From NCBI RefSeq assembly GCF_000720325.1, contig NZ_JOJM01000069.1:1-41868 (forward strand): a stretch of DNA of 41,868 nt, given 5' to 3'. Origin of the DNA: Streptomyces sp. NRRL B-1347. GTDB lineage: Bacteria > Actinomycetota > Actinomycetes > Streptomycetales > Streptomycetaceae. Position 1 is the stretch's first letter. Each line of letters opens with the position of its first letter. Under the pieces are notes generated by a model. The model was given only the letters and a program-made list of their open reading frames with translations, ran no database searches and was not told the origin of the DNA. Both the position numbers and the translations under genes were made by a program. Shown in pieces: positions 8,469 through 16,108 of the stretch.

Positions 8469-8487
8469 GTGACCAGCGGCTGGTCAC
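8469..8487. promoter_or_regulatory. Perfect 19-nt inverted repeat in the mscS/HNH divergent region
   Basis: GTGACCAGCGGCTGGTCAC has 9-bp arms around a single central base, the shape of a dimeric repressor operator. It begins one base after the palindrome at 8455-8468. About 40 nt on, TTGAA-AACAC-TTCAA (8529-8543) forms a third, weaker inverted repeat before the HNH gene. Confidence 0.55.
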
Positions 8488-8648
8488 GCCTGGGGAAACG
8501 TGTCATCAGTGCTTCCGGCGGGGTGTGGTTGAAAACACTTCAAGGCCGTTACCGGGACATGGTGGCGCTACGACCAGGCATGAGGGGAAACTGGTCCACA
8601 GATCGTCCCGGCGCGAGCCACGCGCCGCCGGCGTACAAGGAGGCCTCC

Positions 8649-9185
8649 GTGCCGCATGTCCTGGTCCTCAACGCGTCGTACGAGCCCCTTGGCGTCGTAC
8701 CGCTCCGCCGCGCGCTCGTCCTCGTCCTGGAGAACAAGGCACTCTGCCTCGAGGAGTCCGGCGCCTTCATGCACAGCGCGACCCGCACCATCCCCGCACC
8801 CAGCGTGGTCCGGCTCAAGCGGTTCGTGCGGGTCCCCTACCGGGGGCCCGTTCCTCTGACGCGACGTGCTCTGTTCGCCCGTGACGGCGGCCGGTGCATG
8901 TACTGCGGTGGCGTCGCAACCAGCGTCGACCACGTCATTCCGCGCAGCCGCGGCGGCCAGCACGTCTGGGACAACGTGGTGGCGTCCTGCCGCCGCTGCA
9001 ACCACGTGAAGGCCGACCGGCACCTGCTCGAGCTCGGCTGGCGCCTGCGCCACAAGCCCGCTCCACCGACGGGGCTCGCCTGGCGCATCATCGGCACCGG
9101 GCATAGGGACCCGCGCTGGCTGCCGTACCTGCAGCCGTTCGGCGCGGACGACGCGATGGCCCGGATCGACGGCATCTCCGCCTAG
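8649..9185 (+). CDS. HNH endonuclease
   Basis: A 178-aa protein. The N-terminal region (MPHVLVLNASYEPLGVVPL) is followed by an HNH_5-type nuclease domain: CMYCGG, then the catalytic SVDHVIPRSRGG, then an Asn in HVWDNVVASC and the second zinc-ligand pair CRRC. The GTG at 8649 follows AAGGAGG at 8638-8644; the frame stays open upstream to 8277 but only this start has a ribosome site. Stand-alone proteins of this kind are common in actinobacteria, and their role (DNA repair, restriction-like or other) is not established. The C-terminal YLQPFGADDAMARIDGISA has no motif I recognise. Confidence 0.85.
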   Translation: MPHVLVLNASYEPLGVVPLRRALVLVLENKALCLEESGAFMHSATRTIPAPSVVRLKRFVRVPYRGPVPLTRRALFARDGGRCMYCGGVATSVDHVIPRSRGGQHVWDNVVASCRRCNHVKADRHLLELGWRLRHKPAPPTGLAWRIIGTGHRDPRWLPYLQPFGADDAMARIDGISA

Positions 9186-9232
9186 GAGATCGATCGGTTC
9201 GGGCCTTTGTCGTGGTCGTCGTGGCCCCGACC

Positions 9233-9283
9233 GTCGTGTCCGCGACGCCGCACGGCCAGGATGTGCGGCGTCGCGGATACGAC
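9233..9283. terminator. Bidirectional terminator after the HNH gene
   Basis: A 21-bp stem with a single mismatch (9233-9253 with 9263-9283) and a 9-nt loop lies between the convergent HNH and GH84 genes. A shorter imperfect stem (9195-9205 with 9223-9233) precedes it. The pair can stop transcripts from both sides. Confidence 0.75.
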
Positions 9284-9341
9284 AAGGAACAAGGCGCGAA
9301 GAAGTGACGAAGCAAGGCGCGAAGAAGCAAGGAGCGAGGCG

Positions 9342-12300
9342 TCACGGGCGGGGGCCCGGGGCCGCCGCCCCCTGCCCCGCCGCCGCTCCGGCCACGGCGT
9401 AGGCCTCCACCGACCACAGCGAGTAGCCGAAGCGCGTCGCCCGCCGGTCGCCCTGCACCCGGACGAAGCGCGTGCCCGGCGCGTCCATGCGCACCGACTC
9501 GCGCCCGCCGCGCCCGTCCCGCACGGTGGCGGCCGTGCGCCAGGTCCTGCCGTCCGCCGACGTCTGGATGCGGTACGCGGACGCGTACGCGTCCTGCCAG
9601 CGCAGCACCACCTGGCCGAGCCGCGCGGGCTCGGCCAGCTCCAGCTGCCACCAGGCGCCGTCCTCCGCCGGTGAGGACCAGCGGGTGGCGGCGTCGCCGT
9701 CGACGGCGGCCGCGGCCGGGAAGGCCGCCGTCTCGTCGCCCGACGACGAAGCCCGCGCGCCGCGCGCCAGGTCCGGGCCGCCGGTGCGGGGGTAGGCCCG
9801 CACGGCCACCGTCCGCGTCTCACCCGCGAAGGACACCGGGATCTCGTACGTCCCCGCGCGCGTGCCCGCGGGGACGGTCACGTCGAGCGGCACCGCGACC
9901 ACCGTGCCGCGCGGCAGCGCCGTCGTCTCCGGGACGCGCACCCGGAGGGCCCCGGGCGCCCGTGCCTCAAGGCGCCCGTACACGGTGCCGGGGCGGCGCG
10001 GGAGCAGCCTCGCCGTCACCCGCGCGGGGGCGCCGCCGATCTCCGCGTCGGCCTCGGCGCGGGCCAGCGTCAGCCGGGTCGCGGGCCCGTCGGCGAACCA
10101 GGGCGCCAGGTGCCGGACCGTTCCGCCGGACGCGGTGACCCGTACGGCGTCCGCGCGCGGCTCCCGCTCCGGGCGGACCTCGGTGAACCCGGACGCGGAG
10201 AGCCCGGTGAGGCGGCGCCAGCCCGCGCCCGGCACGTGTGCCTCCACCGCGCCCCGGGCGCCGGGGTCCGTCAGGACCGTCACGGCGGCCAGCGGCCTGG
10301 CCCGCCCCCAGCGGGCGTCAGGACCGTCGGCCGCGTGCTCGCCGTCGAGCCCCGCCCACCGTCCGTACGCCCGCTCGGCGCGGTCGAGGAACGGGTCCAG
10401 GACGCCCTCGCCGACCGTCACGCCGCCGGTCCGCAGCGCGCCGCGGAGGCCGCGCAGCGCGCGGGCCGCGCGCCAGGCGGCGGCGCCGTCGCCGCGGGCG
10501 GCCGCGCCCAGCATGTCGACGACCGTCCCGCCCGCATCGCCGTAGCGCGCCAACTGGGCTGCCCAGGGCGCCACTTCGCGGCCCACGTCCGTCCCGGCGA
10601 GGTGTTCGGGCGCCGCCCGCATCACGTCGAAGGCGGACCGCAGCTCGCCGGCCGCGGCGTCGGCGCGGGCCGGGTCGGGCTCCGCGCGGGCCGCCCAGAA
10701 GGCGCGCAGCAGGGGCCGCAGATAGGCCGACTCCTCGGCGCCGAGGACCGACGAGGCGTCGTTGCCCGCGAGGGCCCGCAGCGCGCGGCGTGCCCGCGGG
10801 TCGCCGCCCGCCAGGTCGTCGATCGCGGCGAGCCAGGACGCGTGGGGCCGGTAGCCGCGCGGGTTCCAGGCGTAGTCGGCGGCCGTGAACAGCGGGATGC
10901 GGGACGCGACGGGCTGTTCCATGGCGTTGCCGAGCAGGCCCGCGGAGCCCTGTGCGACGGCGGGCTCGCGGCCCGTGTAGGGGCCGAGGAAGATGCGGTC
11001 CCGCGCGAAGTCGTTCACCGGGTAGTTGTCCATCGTGACGAGCGGGTGCGCGCCGAACGCCTCGCGCGCGCCCGCCAGTTCACGGCCCGTGATGGTGCGC
11101 GGCACGACACCCACGCCCGTCCACGCCACCTCCACCCCGCCGTCGAGACGCCGCGCGAGCGCGTCGCGGTACGCGGTCGAGCCGTCCTGGAAGTACTCGG
11201 TCGGCATCAGGGACAGCGGCCGCGCCCCGGGATGCCGGTCGGCGAGGTGCCGCGCCAGGGCGTTGGCGACCCGGGCCTGGGCCCGTGCCGCCGCCCGGGG
11301 GCCCGAGCCGAAGGCCTCCGCGTCCTGCTCGCAGTGCCACTCGCTGTAGCTCACGTCCTGGAACTGGAGCTGGAAGGCGCGGAAGCCGAGCGCCCACATG
11401 GCGTCCACCTTGCGGGCGAGGTCCCGCACGTCCTGCCCGGACGACAGGCACATGCCCTGGCCCGGGGCGACCGCCCAGGCGAGCGTCACGTGGTTGCGTG
11501 CGGCCCGCTCGGCGAGCGCGCGGAACTCGGCGCGCTGCGCCGCCGGGTACGGCTCGCGCCAGCGGGCCTGGCGGTACAGGTCGCCGCCCGGCGCGTACAG
11601 GTACCGGTTCTGCTTCGTGCGGCCCATGAAGTCCAGCTGGGCCAGGCGCTGTCGGTGCGTCCACGGCGTGCCGTAGAAGCCCTCCGTGAGGCCGCGCACC
11701 GGGGCCGCGGGCCAGTCCCGGACGCGCACGCCGGGGATCAGCCGGGTCCGGGGGTCCGTCAGCTGCCGCAGTGTCTGCGCCGCGTGGAAGAGGCCGTCCG
11801 GGCCGACGCCGTCGAGCGCCACCGTGTCGCGGCCCGCGACCTCGCCCACCGCGAGGCGGTAGCCGCCCGGCGGCAGGTCGGCGCGCGGCCGGGCGCCGAG
11901 GAGGCGCAGCGCGTCGGCCGCGCCGGTGCCTCCGGCGCGGACCACCAGGTGCGTGCCGGGCGGGGGCGGGGTGCCGTCGGGCACCTCGGTGATCTCCCGC
12001 GCGCCCGCGGCCCGCAGGAGCGCGCGCAGGGCGTCGAGGGCGTGCGGGTCCGCGTTCGCGCCGTTCTCTGTGTTCTCTGTGTTCCCGATGGTCCCTGTGT
12101 TCCCGATGGTCCCGGCGATCAGTACGACCGTGTCGCCGACGGTGATCGGGGCGGTGGCCGTGCGCTCCATGTGGTGGGGGCGGGGCCACACCTGGAGGGG
12201 CTCGGCGGTGGTCCGCTCGCTCTCCGTACGGGGGTCTCCCGGGGGTGTCGGGGTGGCGAGCGCGGGTTCCGTCAGGGCGGTGATGGTGCCCAGGGTGCCC

Positions 12301-12353
12301 GCGATGACGGCTGCGGCGATGGCGGCCGCGCCCTTTCTGCCCCGCAGTTGCAC
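9342..12353 (-). CDS. Secreted GH84 beta-N-acetylglucosaminidase-like protein with CBM32
   Basis: A 1003-aa exported protein. Residues 1-33 form a signal peptide ending ALA. After a short GNT/NTE-rich stretch comes a GH20/84 N-terminal alpha/beta domain (PLQVWPRPHHMERT onward), then a GH84 barrel with RGLTEGFYGTPW, LMPTEYFQDG, VAWTGVGVVPR, DNYPVNDF and FTAADYAWNP, all close to clostridial NagJ. A NEW3-like beta domain and a C-terminal F5/8 type C module (CBM32) follow. The catalytic pair, normally DD, reads Q332-D333 (FQLQFQDVSYSEW). The second Asp (general acid/base) is kept and the first, which orients the 2-acetamido group, is replaced. Start GTG 12353 follows GAGGAGG. The substrate may be a GlcNAc-bearing glycan; activity is uncertain. 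Confidence 0.85.
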   Translation of the reverse strand: MQLRGRKGAAAIAAAVIAGTLGTITALTEPALATPTPPGDPRTESERTTAEPLQVWPRPHHMERTATAPITVGDTVVLIAGTIGNTGTIGNTENTENGANADPHALDALRALLRAAGAREITEVPDGTPPPPGTHLVVRAGGTGAADALRLLGARPRADLPPGGYRLAVGEVAGRDTVALDGVGPDGLFHAAQTLRQLTDPRTRLIPGVRVRDWPAAPVRGLTEGFYGTPWTHRQRLAQLDFMGRTKQNRYLYAPGGDLYRQARWREPYPAAQRAEFRALAERAARNHVTLAWAVAPGQGMCLSSGQDVRDLARKVDAMWALGFRAFQLQFQDVSYSEWHCEQDAEAFGSGPRAAARAQARVANALARHLADRHPGARPLSLMPTEYFQDGSTAYRDALARRLDGGVEVAWTGVGVVPRTITGRELAGAREAFGAHPLVTMDNYPVNDFARDRIFLGPYTGREPAVAQGSAGLLGNAMEQPVASRIPLFTAADYAWNPRGYRPHASWLAAIDDLAGGDPRARRALRALAGNDASSVLGAEESAYLRPLLRAFWAARAEPDPARADAAAGELRSAFDVMRAAPEHLAGTDVGREVAPWAAQLARYGDAGGTVVDMLGAAARGDGAAAWRAARALRGLRGALRTGGVTVGEGVLDPFLDRAERAYGRWAGLDGEHAADGPDARWGRARPLAAVTVLTDPGARGAVEAHVPGAGWRRLTGLSASGFTEVRPEREPRADAVRVTASGGTVRHLAPWFADGPATRLTLARAEADAEIGGAPARVTARLLPRRPGTVYGRLEARAPGALRVRVPETTALPRGTVVAVPLDVTVPAGTRAGTYEIPVSFAGETRTVAVRAYPRTGGPDLARGARASSSGDETAAFPAAAAVDGDAATRWSSPAEDGAWWQLELAEPARLGQVVLRWQDAYASAYRIQTSADGRTWRTAATVRDGRGGRESVRMDAPGTRFVRVQGDRRATRFGYSLWSVEAYAVAGAAAGQGAAAPGPRP

Positions 12354-12688
12354 GGCCCCCTCCTCGTCACTGTCGACACACGCGCGGTCACGTAGCGCAC
12401 TGAGCCCACCATTGGGGCGGGGTGGGTGTCAACGCCGGGCCCGGCCCTCGCGGGGCGCTCCTGACCCGCCCCTTCCCGATCCTGGGGGCTCCGCCCCCAG
12501 ACCCCCGCTCCTCGAACGCCGGAGGGGCTGGATCCTTCAGCCCGCCCAGTCGGCGGGGTCGCTGTGACCAGCGTCACCTTCGCGGGTCGTTTGCGTCTGC
12601 GGTCCGCCGCAGTGGGTATGCCCCCGGGAACCGAAGCCCGCGAAATCCCTCGCGCATCCGCGCCCACCCGCGAAACAAGGAGCGTCCC
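12354..12688. other. Non-coding interval between GH84 gene and the small ORF
   Basis: This interval has no gene I can support. It holds, in order: the divergent leader of the GH84 gene, including a TTGACA hexamer on the minus strand (12432-12427) without a convincing -10; a composite dispersed repeat (12446-12535); a GTGAC-CAGC-GTCAC inverted repeat near 12564; a CTGCGG-TCCG-CCGCAG hairpin at 12597-12612; and TATGCC near 12617, a possible -10 for the small ORF. Confidence 0.6.
12446..12535 (-). repeat. Composite dispersed repeat, copy B
   Basis: This shares CCTCGCGGGGCGC, GACCCGCCCCTTCCC and the GGGGGCT...GCCCCC hairpin with the copy at 41695-41803. Here the hairpin is CTGGGGGCTCCGCCCCCAG (12482-12500, perfect 8-bp arms). 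The core that follows, read on the minus strand, is CAGCCCCTCCGGCGTTCGAG. It may also act as a terminator. Confidence 0.75.
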
Positions 12689-12925
12689 GTGCCCCCTTCG
12701 GCGAATCTTCTCCCGTCCGGCTTCCCCCTGGAGGTCTCGCACCCGGACTCCGGCCTCGACGGCTCCTGCTCCTGCGGCTGCCTGGAGCCGCCCCTGACCA
12801 GCGAGCCCCCGCTCGCCGACGCCGCGCCGCTGACCAGTGAGCCGCCGCTCACCGACGCCGCGCCCCTGACCAGCGAGCCGACCTCCACGGGCACGGCCGC
12901 GGGCCTGGACCCGGCCGGGATCTAG
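12689..12925 (+). CDS. Uncharacterised 78-aa repeat peptide abutting malQ
   Basis: I do not recognise this protein. The GTG at 12689 has a good AAGGAG site 6 nt upstream, and the TAG stop is 8 nt before the malQ GTG. The N-terminal half carries PDSGLDGSCSCGC, with three cysteines at 27, 29 and 31. The rest is tandem copies of a 12-residue unit PLTSEPPLxDAA (35-46, 47-58, then a degenerate third), encoded by a 36-bp DNA repeat at 12791-12862 and beyond. It has no membrane segment and no export signal. It could be a leader whose translation couples to malQ, a small effector, or a modified-peptide precursor. No modification enzyme lies nearby, so the last option is weak. Confidence 0.55.
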   Translation: MPPSANLLPSGFPLEVSHPDSGLDGSCSCGCLEPPLTSEPPLADAAPLTSEPPLTDAAPLTSEPTSTGTAAGLDPAGI

Positions 12926-12933
12926 GGCGCGGG

Positions 12934-15099
12934 GTGACCCTGGCCCGGCTCGCCGCCCTGCACGGCGTGGCCACCTCCTACTCCCCGTCCCCGGGCCGCA
13001 CGGTCCAGGCCTCCGACGCGGCGGTCGTCGCCGCGCTCGCCGCCCTCGACGTCGACGCGAGTACGCCGGACGCGGTGGGAGCCGCCCTCGCGGAGCGCGA
13101 ACGGGCCCTGCGGGAGCAACTGTTGCCCCCGACCGTGGTGCGCTGGCGCGAACCGGAGGGCGGACAGGGGGAGTTACCGGAGCGCGAGGCCGCCCCCGAC
13201 CCGCTCCGCGCGCTGCCCGACCGCACCCGCCTCCACCTCCGCACCGAGCAGGGCGGGACGCTCACCTGGGACGCCCCGGCGCCGCCCCCGCAACTGCCGC
13301 TGGGCGCCCACCGGCTGCGCGCCACCACCCCGGACGGGGCCGTCGCCGAGGCCCACCTCCTGGTCGCCCCGAGCCGCGCGCCCGGGCCGCGCGCGCGGGC
13401 GTACGGGTTCCTCGTCCAGCTGTACTCGCTGCTGAGCCGCCGCTCCTGGGGCATGGGCGACCTGGGGGACCTGGCGGAGCTCGCGGCGTGGGCGGGGCGC
13501 TCGGCGGGCGCGGGGTTCGTCCAGGTGAACCCGTTGCACGCGGCGGTGCCCGCGCCGCCCGGCGGCAGCAGCGACCCCTCGCCGTACCGGCCGTCGTCGC
13601 GCCGCTTCCCCGACCCCGTGCACGTACGGGTGGAGGACGTACCGGAGTTCGCACGCCTTCGCGGCGCGGCGCGGCAGCGGGCGGGCGCCCTGCTCGAACG
13701 GGCCGACGGGCTGCGGAGGTCGGTGCTGCGGGACGGGCAGCTGATCGACCGCGACGCCGTGTGGGCGGCGAAGGCCGAGGCCCTCGAACTGGCCGCGCGG
13801 GTGCCGCTCGGCCCCGGCCGCTGCGCCGCGTACAGCGACTTCCTCGCCGAGCGCGGCGAGGCCCTGGAGGCGCACGCCACCTGGTACGCGCTCGCCGAGC
13901 GGCACGGACCCGACTGGCGCGCCTGGCCCGCGCCGCTGCGCGACCCGGACAGCCGCGAAACGGCCCGCGCCCGCTGCGAGTTGATGGACCGCGTCGACTT
14001 CTACGAACGGCTCGCCTGGTACGCCGACGAGCAACTGGCCGCGGCGCAGCGGGCCGCGCGGGACGCGGGCATGGGCATCGGGCTCGTCCACGACCTGGCG
14101 GTGGGCGTGCATCCGGACGGCGCCGACGCCTGGGCGCAGCGGCACCACTTCGCGACGGGCATGTCGGCGGGCGCGCCCCCCGACGCCTTCAACGCGCACG
14201 GCCAGGACTGGAACCTGCCCCCGTGGCGGCCCGACCGGCTCGCCGAGTCCGGGTACGCGCCGTTCCGCGAGGTCCTGCGCGCGACGCTGCGGCACGCGGG
14301 CGCGGTGCGCGTCGACCACGTGATGGGCCTGTTCCGCCTGTGGTGGGTGCCCGCGGGCCGCCCGCCCACGGAGGGCACGTACGTGCGGTACGACGCCGAC
14401 GCGATGCTCGCCGCCCTCGTCCTGGAGGCGCACCGCGCGGACGCGCTCGTGATCGGCGAGGACCTCGGCACCGTCGAGCCGGGCGTGCGCGACGCGCTGC
14501 GCGAGCGGGGGGTGCTCGGCACGTCGGTGCTCTGGTTCGAGCGGGACTGGGCGACCGAAGGGCCCGGCCCCGGCGGGTCGGGACAGGTGCTGCCGCCCGC
14601 ACGGTGGCGTGCCGACTGCCTCGCCACCGCCACCACCCACGACCTGCCGTCCACGGCCGCCCGCGTCACCGGCGAGCACGTCGCGCTCCGCCACGACCTC
14701 GGCCTGCTGACCCGGCCGCCGGCCGCCGAGCGCGCCGAGGCCGCCGCCGACGTGCGCGAGTGGCTGGCGCTCGCCTCCCGGCTCGGCCTGCTGCCCGGCG
14801 GCGCCGGGCACGAGGAGGACGAGGTGCGCGCGGTGCACCGGCTGCTGCTCGCCACCCCGGCCCGGCTCGTCGGGGTCTGGCTCCCGGACACGGTCGGCGA
14901 CCGCCGCCCGCAGAACGTGCCGGGCACCCTGGACGCGTACCCGAACTGGCGGCTGCCCATCGCCGGTGCCGACGGCCGCCCGGTGTCCCTGGAGGACCTG
15001 ACGGCGTCGCCGCGGCTGCACGCACTGCTCGACGTCTTCCGGGAGTTCCGCACCGGCCGGTCCCGCGGGGCCTGTCGCGGCCCCGGCACCGTCCCCTGA
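12934..15099 (+). CDS. malQ: 4-alpha-glucanotransferase (amylomaltase, GH77)
   Basis: A 721-aa cytoplasmic enzyme that transfers alpha-1,4-glucan segments during maltodextrin and glycogen metabolism. A 150-residue N-terminal domain typical of actinobacterial MalQ precedes the GH77 barrel. The family's three carboxylates are visible: D461 in RVDHVMGL (nucleophile), E509 in IGEDLG (acid/base) and D570 in THDLPS. The GTG start has only a weak ribosome site and lies 8 nt after the small upstream ORF, so coupling is likely. Codon 81 (13174-13176) is TTA, the only in-frame TTA I found in this window. In Streptomyces that codon needs the bldA tRNA, so full-length MalQ may depend on developmental stage. 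Confidence 0.93.
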   Translation: MTLARLAALHGVATSYSPSPGRTVQASDAAVVAALAALDVDASTPDAVGAALAERERALREQLLPPTVVRWREPEGGQGELPEREAAPDPLRALPDRTRLHLRTEQGGTLTWDAPAPPPQLPLGAHRLRATTPDGAVAEAHLLVAPSRAPGPRARAYGFLVQLYSLLSRRSWGMGDLGDLAELAAWAGRSAGAGFVQVNPLHAAVPAPPGGSSDPSPYRPSSRRFPDPVHVRVEDVPEFARLRGAARQRAGALLERADGLRRSVLRDGQLIDRDAVWAAKAEALELAARVPLGPGRCAAYSDFLAERGEALEAHATWYALAERHGPDWRAWPAPLRDPDSRETARARCELMDRVDFYERLAWYADEQLAAAQRAARDAGMGIGLVHDLAVGVHPDGADAWAQRHHFATGMSAGAPPDAFNAHGQDWNLPPWRPDRLAESGYAPFREVLRATLRHAGAVRVDHVMGLFRLWWVPAGRPPTEGTYVRYDADAMLAALVLEAHRADALVIGEDLGTVEPGVRDALRERGVLGTSVLWFERDWATEGPGPGGSGQVLPPARWRADCLATATTHDLPSTAARVTGEHVALRHDLGLLTRPPAAERAEAAADVREWLALASRLGLLPGGAGHEEDEVRAVHRLLLATPARLVGVWLPDTVGDRRPQNVPGTLDAYPNWRLPIAGADGRPVSLEDLTASPRLHALLDVFREFRTGRSRGACRGPGTVP
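13174..13176 (+). promoter_or_regulatory. Rare TTA leucine codon in malQ (bldA-dependent)
   Basis: Counting from the GTG at 12934, this is codon 81, in the context GQGE-L-PERE. It lies in the variable linker after the N-terminal domain, not in the catalytic core. In Streptomyces, TTA is read by the developmentally regulated tRNA encoded by bldA. Confidence 0.85.
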
Positions 15100-15135
15100 T
15101 GGCACCCCGGGCGCGCGGCCCGCGGAGCCGTTCGC

Positions 15136-15141
15136 TAGTTT
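15136..15141 (+). promoter_or_regulatory. Putative -10 box for a leaderless transcript
   Basis: TAGTTT is followed by six bases (GGCATC) and then the GTG start at 15148. This places the predicted transcription start at or next to the start codon, a common leaderless layout in Streptomyces. No clear -35 and no ribosome site are visible, which fits. Confidence 0.4.
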
Positions 15142-15147
15142 GGCATC

Positions 15148-15387
15148 GTGGACAAGAAGAACGCTCTGCGCGCCGGTGCCGTTGCCGCCGGTACGACGCT
15201 GATGATGCTGCTCATGTCGTCCCCCGCGCTCGCGCTCACCCGCGACGACGGCGACGACCCGGCTCCCAAGCTGAGCGTCGCCGAGACGCTCGGCCTGTAT
15301 GTCGTGGCGCCGATCGTCCTCTTCCTGGTGATCGCGGGTCTGGTCATGGTGGGTGACAAGTCCCGCAAGCAGCAGAAGCAGGGCTGA
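15148..15387 (+). CDS. Small membrane protein, function unknown
   Basis: A 79-aa protein with two hydrophobic segments: residues 9-30 (signal or anchor, ending SSPALAL) and 47-68 (LGLYVVAPIVLFLVIAGLVM). An acidic loop with DDGDDPAP lies between them, and a basic tail (KSRKQQKQG) follows. The topology suggests either a cleaved signal plus one anchor or a two-pass hairpin with the charged tail in the cytoplasm. The GTG start is supported by the leaderless -10 arrangement; there is no Shine-Dalgarno. It lies 48 nt after malQ. No enzymatic motif is present. Confidence 0.7.
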   Translation: MDKKNALRAGAVAAGTTLMMLLMSSPALALTRDDGDDPAPKLSVAETLGLYVVAPIVLFLVIAGLVMVGDKSRKQQKQG

Positions 15388-15408
15388 CCCGCCCCCTTTC
15401 AGTGACGC

Positions 15409-15480
15409 CGAGGGCGCCCCTCGGCGACGTACACGAAGAGATCCCTCTTTCTGTGTGTACGCCGCCGAGGGGCGCCCTCG
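15409..15480. terminator. Very long bidirectional terminator hairpin
   Basis: A 26-bp stem with one mismatch (15409-15434 with 15455-15480) closes a 20-nt loop, which itself contains a small AAGAG/CTCTT hairpin. It lies between the convergent small membrane protein and marR genes and is the longest stem in the window. Confidence 0.8.
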
Positions 15481-15487
15481 CGCGTGT

Positions 15488-16006
15488 TCAGGCGGGTGCG
15501 GCGCCCGCGAGCAGCTTCCTGAGCAGATCGGCGAGCTGAGCGGTCTCCTTCTCGTCGAGACCGGAGGCGCCGAGCGCCGCGCGCTGCGCCTCGAGCCCGG
15601 CCACGACGGCCCGGTCGACGAGTTCGCGCCCCGCGTCGGTCAGCGTGACCTGGAGCCCGCGCCGGTCGTTCGGATCGGGCGAGCGGCGCAGCAGGCCCGC
15701 CCGCTCCAGCTTGTCGAGGCGCCCCGTCATGCCGCCGGTGGTCAGCATCAGGGTGGCGGAGAGCTGCCGGGGCGAGAGCGTGTACGGCTCGCCGTGCCGG
15801 CGCAGCGTGGCGATGACGTCGAACTCGCCCCGGGTGGTGCCGACTTCGCGGTAGGCCTTCTCGACGCGGTCCCCGACCGCGTGCGCCACGCGGTACACGC
15901 GGCCGTAGATCTCCATGGGGGTCGTCTCCAGTTCGGGCCTGACGGAGGCCCACTGCTCGATGATCGCGTCGACGGCGTCGGCGTGCGGAGTGTCCTGGGA
16001 GTGCAT
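15488..16006 (-). CDS. MarR-family transcriptional regulator
   Basis: A 172-aa winged-helix regulator. The DNA-binding core reads LSPRQLSATLMLTTGGMTGRLDKLE followed by the wing RRSPDPNDRRGLQVTLTDAGREL, a textbook MarR signature, with helices for dimerisation at both ends. It is divergent from an EamA transporter gene with 155 nt between the starts. That interval holds two related palindromes, one overlapping the transporter promoter. The expected role is repression of the transporter and of itself, relieved by a small ligand, which is unknown. Confidence 0.88.
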   Translation of the reverse strand: MHSQDTPHADAVDAIIEQWASVRPELETTPMEIYGRVYRVAHAVGDRVEKAYREVGTTRGEFDVIATLRRHGEPYTLSPRQLSATLMLTTGGMTGRLDKLERAGLLRRSPDPNDRRGLQVTLTDAGRELVDRAVVAGLEAQRAALGASGLDEKETAQLADLLRKLLAGAAPA

Positions 16007-16032
16007 GGGGGAAGTATCGGCCCCGCTTCAGA

Positions 16033-16048
16033 TGCTTGCAAGTAAGCA
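16033..16048. promoter_or_regulatory. Putative MarR operator 1
   Basis: TGCTTGCAAGTAAGCA has 5-bp arms TGCTT/AAGCA with a 6-nt centre, and contains the perfect octamer CTTGCAAG. It lies 26 nt upstream of the marR start codon and has the same layout as the site at 16092-16109. Confidence 0.6.
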
Positions 16049-16080
16049 GATTCGGCCTAAGTGAATTTTCGCTAAGTGGG

Positions 16081-16108
16081 TTGACGTTAAGTAGCTTGCG
16101 GCTAAGCT
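16081..16108 (+). promoter_or_regulatory. Promoter of the EamA transporter genes
   Basis: TTGACG (16081-16086) and TAAGCT (16103-16108) are spaced by 16 nt. The -10 lies inside operator 2, so a bound MarR dimer would block RNA polymerase. The start site would be about 45 nt before the ATG. Confidence 0.6.

Noticed and set aside
8410..8648. A tRNA or small RNA gene in the mscS/HNH interval, suggested by stems and a GTTCGAAGG string.
   Set aside because: No cloverleaf with an acceptor stem and anticodon arm can be drawn; the stems are adjacent palindromes.
10110..12395. A 761-residue plus-strand frame opposite the GH84 gene.
   Set aside because: It has shadow composition (Arg/Val/Gly/His) and no ribosome site or domain. 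The minus strand encodes a clear enzyme.
12791..12898. A CRISPR-like or minisatellite array.
   Set aside because: The 36-bp repeats are contiguous, have no spacers and keep reading frame, so they are a coding tandem repeat.
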